NCBI GenBank assembly: GCA_949316495.1
Contig: OX439008.1
Coordinates: 6,097,001 to 6,161,000, forward strand
Origin: Amphiduros pacificus
Lineage: Eukaryota; Annelida; Polychaeta; Phyllodocida; Hesionidae
Direction: 5' to 3'
Length of the DNA stretch: 64,000 nt
Part shown: positions 53,745-64,000 of the stretch, piece by piece
Numbering within the stretch: the stretch's first letter is position 1
Layout: each line of letters opens with the position of its first letter
Notes under the pieces: model-generated
What the model was told of the DNA's origin: nothing
Seen by the model: the letters and a program-made list of their open reading frames with translations, nothing else
Database searches by the model: none
Program-made: the position numbers and the translations under genes

Positions 53745-55205
53745 ACTTGTTACGCAACTGTAAGATCTCATCCTTAGTGCAACTGTGAGATCTCGTCCTT
53801 AGTGCAACTGTGAGATTTCATCCTTAGTGTAACTGTGAGATCTCGTCCTCAGTGCAACTGTGAGATCTCGTCCTTGGTGCAACTGTGAGATCTCGTCCTT
53901 AGTGCAACTGTGAGATCTCATCCTTGGTGCAACTGTGAGATCTCCTCCTTAGTGCAACTGTGAGATCTCATCCTTAGTGCAACTGTGAGATCTCATCCTT
54001 TGTGCAACTGTGAGATCTCATCCTTAGTGCAACTGTGAGATCTCATCCTTAGTGCAACTGTGAGATCTCCTCCTTAGTGCAACTGTGAGATCTCGTCCTT
54101 AGTGCAACTGCGAGATCTCATCCTTAGTGCAACTGTGAGATCTCCTCCTTAGTGCAACTGTGAGATCTCGTCCTTAGTGCAACTGCGAGATCTCGTCCTT
54201 AGTGCAACTGTGAGATCTCATCCTTAGTGCAACTGTGAGATCTCCTCCTTAGTGCAACTGTGAGATCTCGTCCTTAGTGCAACTGTGAGATCTCCTCCTT
54301 AGTGCAACTGTGAGATCTCATCCTTAGTGCAACTGTGAGATCTCATCCTTAGTGCAACTGTGAGATCTCATCCTTAGTGCAACTGTGAGATCTCGTCCTT
54401 AGTGCAACTGCGAGATCTCGTCCTTGGTGCAACTGCGAGATCTCGTCCTTAGTGCAACTGTGAGATCTCATCCTTGGTGCAACTGTGAGATCTCCTCCTT
54501 AGTGCAACTGTGAGATCTCATCCTTAGTGCAACTGTGAGATCTCGTCCTTAGTGCAACTGTGAGATTTCATCCTTAGTGTAACTGTGAGATCTCATCCTC
54601 AGTGCAACTGTGAGATCTCATCCTTAGTGCAACTGTGAGATCTCCTCCTTAGTGCAACTGTGAGATCTCGTCCTTAGTGCAACTGCGAGATCTCATCCTT
54701 AGTGCAACTGTGAGATCTCCTCCTTAGTGCAACTGTGAGATCTCGTCCTTAGTGCAACTGCGAGATCTCGTCCTTGGTGCAACTGTGAGATCTCCTCCTT
54801 AGTACAACTGTGAGATCTCCTCCTTAGTGCAACTGTGAGATCTCGTCCTTAGTGCAACTGCGAGATCTCGTCCTTAGTGCAACTGTGAGATCTCATCCTT
54901 AGTGCAACTGTGAGATCTCCTCCTTAGTGCAACTGTGAGATCTCGTCCTTAGTGCAACTGCGAGATCTCGTCCTTGGTGCAACTGTGAGATCTCCTCCTT
55001 AGTACAACTGTGAGATCTCGTCCTTAGTGCAACTGTGAGATCTCGTCCTTAGTGCAACTGTGAGATTTCATCCTTAGTGTAACTGTGAGATCTCGTCCTC
55101 AGTGCAACTGTGAGATCTCATCCTTGGTGCAACTGTGAGATCTCGTCCTTAGTGCAACTGTGAGATCTCATCCTTGGTGCAACTGTGAGATCTCATCCTT
55201 AGTGC
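53745..55205 (+). repeat. 25-bp satellite between the two convergent kinase genes
   Basis: About 58 units of 25 bp, GTGCAACTGTGAGATCTCRT followed by CCTTA. AGATCT is present in nearly every unit. Variants (TCCTTGGTG, CTGCGAGA, TCTCCTCC, GATTTCATCC) recur in ordered blocks, so multi-unit segments have been copied. It lies about 3.2 kb past the first kinase's stop and 1.5 kb past the second's. Confidence 0.97.
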
Positions 55206-56651
55206 TTAAGCACAGCATGCAATACAAGGCAAACTAGTTTTTTTGTCAAATGACAAATAGGATCCAAACAAGAACATCACATGATCAGCTCTGCTGGCCA
55301 TAAACCAGCTTGCTGCCACTGTACTGTTGGATGAATGTGACCTATTGACCTACTTTGAAACTTCAGTGCTAAGAATAGGTTCTGAATAAGAAGTAGGTCC
55401 AATGTTCAGGCGCTGGAGCTAACAAGTGTTGTTTGTGAATGCACTTTCTGGCATGAACATATATATGGACATACTTATAACACAGCTGAATAGTTTATTA
55501 TAGTTTTACAATCATTTGACCTTGTTATGTAATGAACTTGTAGATGTTCTCATGTGGAGAGATTGACATAGGTAGGTTGTTTATATTATTGCATTGTTGA
55601 TTTCGTCCCACCTTATACCTCCGGAGTTCAGCCACGCATTTATACATGTTCTTATTTATTACATGTACATTTTTGTGCCATAAAAACATTGCCAGTCTAC
55701 AAATATGTAAGCAAATAGAATTTGTGGCCCTCTATTCTGACGTGAGATAGCCTATTGCCATCAGATGAATCCTATCTATTTTCTGGGAGTCGTAGATTTT
55801 TTCATGTTAAACAAATATGCACTGACTGACAAAGTGATGTTTATATTTGTAAAAAAATATTTATTGATTGCATTAGTACACTGCTTCAACTTATGAGCAA
55901 AACCAGAGTTAATTATGTATCAAATTCCATTTTAAAAAATATCGAGATAAACTTCATGTATTTCAATATATCACGAGGCTTAACAACAGGTTATTTTAAA
56001 TATAAATTCCTGGTAGAGTACATTTTTTATGAACACTGGCAAGCAAATTTTTTTTTTTATAAAAAAATTGTATTAATTTTGACTTAAATCTTTCAGTTTG
56101 TCAAAAATATGATTTAATTAATTTCTTTGGGAAAATAGGAGATACAAAAGGATCATTTCACATGTAAACTAGCAAAATATACTGCAAGCAAACATAATGT
56201 TTACAATAAGGGGAGTCCGGCAAAAACATCCAAAGTACTACAGTTTTTTTCCCCAAAGCACTTTCTTGTCTGGCATAAGAAATCAGTATGAGTAATTACA
56301 AACAGTAAAATCAAAATAGCAACCAATATAAACAATAAAGATACCTCCATAAAAAAGCAACAAGAAAAAAGCTTTCATTTAAGTACATCAGAACATGCCC
56401 ATAATTGCAGTCACGAATATCACTGATAAAGGCTAGAAATTAACATTAACAAACTATAGCTACAATTTTTTCTTCCAGAATAAAAGCAGTTCTGTTTTCA
56501 GTCACGGCGCTGTCTATATATTGTTTGTTACCTTGGTTTCTTTTCAAACTGGTGTACATTAAGTCTATAGTTGTCTAAAGTATTAATCTTTAGGTTGATC
56601 CATGAGTATATTTTCATTCCCAGCATAAAGAAGCTCATATGCTCAAAATGC
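55206..56651. other. intergenic, downstream of both kinase genes
   Basis: AT-rich sequence with no recognised gene or element. Confidence 0.5.
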
Positions 56652-56657
56652 TTTATT
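56652..56657 (-). terminator. candidate poly(A) signal of the second kinase gene
   Basis: TTTATT on the plus strand (AATAAA on the minus), 70 bp beyond the minus-strand stop codon at 56,727. A good position for a short 3' UTR. Confidence 0.5.
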
Positions 56658-56726
56658 ATTGTGGAAATACTCTGACCCAGAAAGGCTGGGATAAATTTAA
56701 AATTATGATATTAATTCATGCAGCAG

Positions 56727-60009
<3,283 letters not shown>

Positions 60010-60754
60010 CTGTCAACACATAAAAAATGCTTATTTCTTTCCCAGGAAGAGAACCACAATTAAGATTTTATCCTCATGATTTACTTCATTTTCTTATTCA
60101 GTGAATTTTTTTTTTGATCCAATGAGATATCTGTATAAAATATGCAGTGATTTGATATTCAATAAATAATTTAATCAATACGTAACATTAACATATTTAT
60201 TCTTTGCAGCATATAATGCCTGTATTGGTAGTTTGAACAATGGAGGGCTTAATCAAATTACTCTGGGCTGAGTCCTGTCCAGATGTAAAAGATACACACA
60301 GATATAAAGCAAATTAAATATAAACTGGAAAAGTCCTCGAAAATGTAAAAAAACCTCACTAGTCGAGACAGTTCAAATGATCATTTGTATCACTACAGTA
60401 ACTCACTGTAACATAAGAAGCAAATCCAGGATTATTTTGATTTCAATTCTTTCATTTTCACTTGGGAGGTTGGATTCAAATTCTGTTTAGCAAAGCGGTT
60501 GGCAGCTTATATTAGCATGATATCTGAGGCAAGACTCAGCCTGGCAACTGAATATATTTTGTATCCAAAGTGAATATAACAAGATCATTGTGATGAACAG
60601 ACAAAGCATTTTCCAGGATAAATGCTGTGCATATTCCCCAATGATAGATACATGAGTAAATATTAACCAGAACAGAGAAAACATCTAAAAATAAAATCAC
60701 ACACTAATAAAATGCACTCTGTTATAATAAAACATTATAAAAATTATTGGAAGA

Positions 60755-61705
60755 AAGAGGGTCAGGAGTATGGGGAGAGGGTGGGGAGTATGGGGAGAGG
60801 GTCGGGAGTATGGGGAGAGGGTGGGGAGTATGGGGAGAGGGTCGGGAGTATGGGGAGAGGGTCAGGAGTATGGGGAGAGGGTCGGGAGTATGGGGAGAGG
60901 GTCAGGAGTATGGGGGAGAGGGTTAGGAGTATGGGGAGAGGGTTAGGAGTATGGGGAGAGGGTCGGGAGTATGGGGAGAGGGTCGGGAGTATGGGGAGAG
61001 GGTCAGGAGTATGGGGAGAGGGTCAGGAGTATGGGGAGAGGGCCGGGAGTATGGGGAGAGGGCCGGGAGTATGGGGAGAGGGTCAGGAGTATGGGGAGAG
61101 GGTCGGGTGTATGGGGGAGAGGGTCAGGAGTATGGGGAGAGGGTCGGGAGTATGGGGAGAGGGTCAGGAGTATGGGGAGAGGGCCGGGAGTATGGGGAGA
61201 GGGTCAGGAGTATGGGGAGAGGGCCGGGAGTATGGGGAGAGGGTCAGGTGTATGGAGAGAGGGTCGGGAGTATGGGGAGAGGGTCGGGAGTATGGGGAGA
61301 GGGTCAGGAGTAAGGGGAGAGGGTCAGGAGTAAGGGGAGAGGGTCAGGAGTATGGGGAGAGGGTCGGGAGTATGGGGAGAGGGTCGGGAGTAAGGGGAGA
61401 GGGTCAGGAGTAAGGGGAGAGGGTCGGGAGTAAGGGGAGAGGGTCAGGAGTATGGGGAGAGGGTCGGGAGTATTGGGAGAGGGCCGGGAGTATGGGGAGA
61501 GGGTCAGGAGTATGGGGAGAGGGCCGGGAGTATGGGGAGAGGGCCGGGTGTATGGGGAGAGGGCCGGGAGTAAGGGGAGAGGGTCAGGAGTAAGGGGAGA
61601 GGGTCAGGAGTATGGGGAGAGGGTCGGGAGTAAGGGGAGAGGGTCAGGAGTAAGGGGAGAGGGTCGGGAGTATGGGGAGAGGGTCGGGAGTATGGGGAGA
61701 GGCAG
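60755..61705 (+). repeat. G-rich 20-bp array in the second kinase's intron
   Basis: About 48 units of 20 bp, GGTCGGGAGTATGGGGAGAG, with CAGG, CCGG and TAAGG variants and two single-base insertions (near 60,915 and 61,114) that shift the phase. The plus strand has recurring runs of three and four G, enough for G-quadruplex formation; the transcribed strand is C-rich. Open frames across it are artefacts of the 20-bp period. Confidence 0.96.
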
Positions 61706-64000
61706 TTCCTTGGTCGGGTGAACAAGATTTTGCATGCAAAAATTGGTGTTGTTTATCACTTAATTTCAAAAGGGTATTTGGTAATTCATATTCATGACAA
61801 AAATTTAAAGGAGAAGACCACACTCATAAAATATTTTATACTGAAGTAATCAATGGATAGAGGGAAAATTTCTTTCATTACATTACACAGATGACTTGAA
61901 AGTTTTTTGTTAAAATCTTATGAGACCCTCTTAAACCGTTTAAAACCTATATCATATTCTATGCATCTGCCTGAAATGAAATAATATTTTTTTTATATTC
62001 AAAAAAGAAAATTGTGTTTTGCTAAACAGAGGTAGCTATCAAGATGACCATATTCATGATCAACTACATCTCTTCAGGAAAAATTGTATAAATGAGTAAA
62101 ATTTTCAAAATAATTGAAACATGATAAAATAAGGCGATCGATTTTAAAAATATTTAAATAGATATGCATCTTAAGATAGCATCCCACGACTTAAAAAATA
62201 TTTGTCTTTACCAGTTTACTTTTGCACGCACATCTTGGTTTTGTCATGAATATGCGTGACCAAATACAAATTTGACTTTTAATTTTGACCATATACCAAT
62301 AACTTTATCCAGTTAGCCCCTAATTTAAACTCTTACATCGACTAAATGGTTCGTATACTCATCAAGTCATACCTCCTTTTGGTTATCTACATGTATTTAT
62401 CTCCTTGTGTTTAATTTTTATTGACACTATTTGTTAAATAATGTATTCACATATTATTAGTGTTTCAGATAAAAAAAGGTCCTTGGCCTTGCAGTTGATA
62501 GACGGAATATGCAAAGCAGGAAATTTAGACAAGGAGGTCAGTGATTTTGGAAGTATATATAAGAAAAATGGGATAATGTTTTTGCTGAACAAAATTTATA
62601 GCCCACAAGAACATAAATTTCCAGCACCATTTTGATGGAATAATTGATGTGAATACTTCTTTTGGGGGTTTTGCTAATAACTATGGGACTGACCATATTG
62701 GCCATAATTATGAGAGAATATGCAAAGAGGGATCACTTGCAGACACACTCAGATCTTACTAATTTGTGGGTAATCACACTACAAAGCCAAGCTTGTGTAA
62801 AACAAAATATTCACAGAAATTACTCACTCGATTCTTATCAAAGGAAAAATAAACCTGTTTAATGTATTAAACCACAATCTACATATTTTAGTCAAAATGG
62901 AGATATTTTGACTTATTTTCAAGAAAGAATTCAAGACATTTCTTCATTCCAATTATAACATTTCAACCATGAGGTGTAATCCAACACGTTAGAGAAAACA
63001 GAAAGAGATGGTGGTTTAATGTTCATTGGAAAAGATAATCACCAGAATAAAATCAAATCAATAAAAACTAGCAATAACAGATCAAAACATTTAAATCTAA
63101 GAAGTCTATTTTGGTGTCTACACGCACAGATGTGTGGGACATATTCAGTATGTCTTAATTCAATCAGATTTTTCTTCATTATATTTTCACCGAAAAGCTT
63201 TTTGAATTTTATATTTATTGCTTCACAGCAATAAAATAACATTTCACATGTACAATGCACTGAACCAAAAGTTGATAAAATTTCAAAATGACCATCGTGA
63301 TATAAAAGTTTTATTTGACTGAAGGTGGCACACAAATGTATGTTAATACTTCTATAAACACCTTCTGAATATTGATGTAACTACCTTAATCAAGGCATCC
63401 ACTGCCAGGAGTGTGCTACATAATATCACAAAGTAACTATATTAATGCTGTCTGACAGAACATGGAGAAAGAAAAGTGTGACTAATTTCACAGTTTCATG
63501 TATCTCCCTATAGTGCCAGGCTTGGGAATCACACAATGATACTATTACTCACTAGATGGCACTAGCTAATAACATGTGTCCTTTAGTACAGACACTTGGA
63601 CTTAGTTGAAATAATTGTCATATTTCTACTGAGAAGTAAGGATGCGTGAAGTAAGGAAAAGTGACAAACCAGCCACAATGTATGATAATTAACAGTTTAC
63701 TCTATTCTTATAAAATATGCTCTGTACTTTTTAATATCAGAACATCAGAGAAGAAAGACATCTGTTGACAGGGAAATTCACAAAAGTCAATCAATATGGA
63801 AGGTCTTAACTCCAATCTAACAAGCACATAATGACATTAAATTTTCTGCAACAGTGTGTGAGGTCTTGGGTCATTTTGAAATGTTTATGTGGGGTCAAAT
63901 TCTCAAAAAGCAATGAAGATATGATAACATATTACTCTTAAAAACCATTACAAAAGAATGTAATAAACATTAGGCATACCAGTAAGGAAACTTGAGTGAT
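61706..64000. other. upstream intron or flank of the second kinase gene, nothing recognised
   Basis: AT-rich sequence searched on the minus strand for SH2, SH3, zinc-motif and PH exons of a Tec kinase; none found. Small frames (62,441-62,862, 63,019-63,335) show no known family. Confidence 0.5.

Noticed and set aside
60712-61413. Gly-, Arg- and Glu-rich frames over the 20-bp array
   Set aside because: A 20-bp unit gives a 20-codon super-repeat in all three frames; nothing supports a protein.
60010-64000. Missing SH2, SH3 and PH exons of the second kinase
   Set aside because: I looked on the minus strand for LVTRLR, FLVRES-like and ALYDY-like blocks and saw none; they are probably beyond the window, though the gene might also lack them.

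Overview
This is an AT-rich animal nuclear sequence: spliced genes with GT-AG introns, several tRNA-derived SINE families, LINEs, DNA-transposon relics and very abundant tandem repeats. The SINE 3' ends, gene content and repeat style suggest a mollusc or another lophotrochozoan; the species cannot be named from the sequence. I rebuilt gene models by hand, joining exons at splice sites so that the frame stays open and the protein matches a known family.

Layout. 1-4,400: the start of a Ty3/Gypsy-type fossil (minus strand, running off the left edge), abutted by a decayed 3.5-kb LINE with reverse transcriptase and RNase H. 4,788-14,939 (minus): CFAP20, a ciliary protein, in five exons giving 191 aa. 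Its last intron holds a 4.7-kb 14-16-bp satellite, and other introns hold LINE and SINE relics. 15,275-19,310: a 32-bp satellite. 21,032-22,114 (minus): MED7, a Mediator subunit, two exons, 228 aa, with a 52-bp array continuous with its stop codon. 22,881-25,858 and 27,480-30,265: two large imperfect palindromes (foldback-type elements). 31,690-50,561 (plus): a complete BTK/TEC-family tyrosine kinase gene, 19 coding exons, 659 aa (PH, BTK zinc motif, SH3, SH2, kinase). 53,745-55,205: a 25-bp satellite. 56,727-60,009 (minus): the kinase-domain exons of a second Tec-family kinase, convergent with the first; its upstream exons lie beyond the window. 60,755-61,705: a G-rich 20-bp array in that gene's intron.

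The most unusual feature is where the tandem arrays sit. Three arrays in the kinase gene (after coding exons 10, 17 and 18) begin exactly at the exon 3' end, and every unit carries a copy of the exon end plus its 5' splice site. A fourth array, at MED7, repeats the last codons and the stop codon. All four array periods inside the kinase gene (54, 45, 39 and 54/57 bp) are multiples of three. After exons 10 and 17 the first few copies stay open in the reading frame, so use of a later donor would add 18-aa or 15-aa steps to the protein. This is read from sequence alone; transcript data would decide whether it happens.

No operon-like or CRISPR-like system is present. CFAP20 (cilia), MED7 (transcription) and the Tec kinases (signalling) are functionally unrelated neighbours, except that the two kinases are probably related by duplication.
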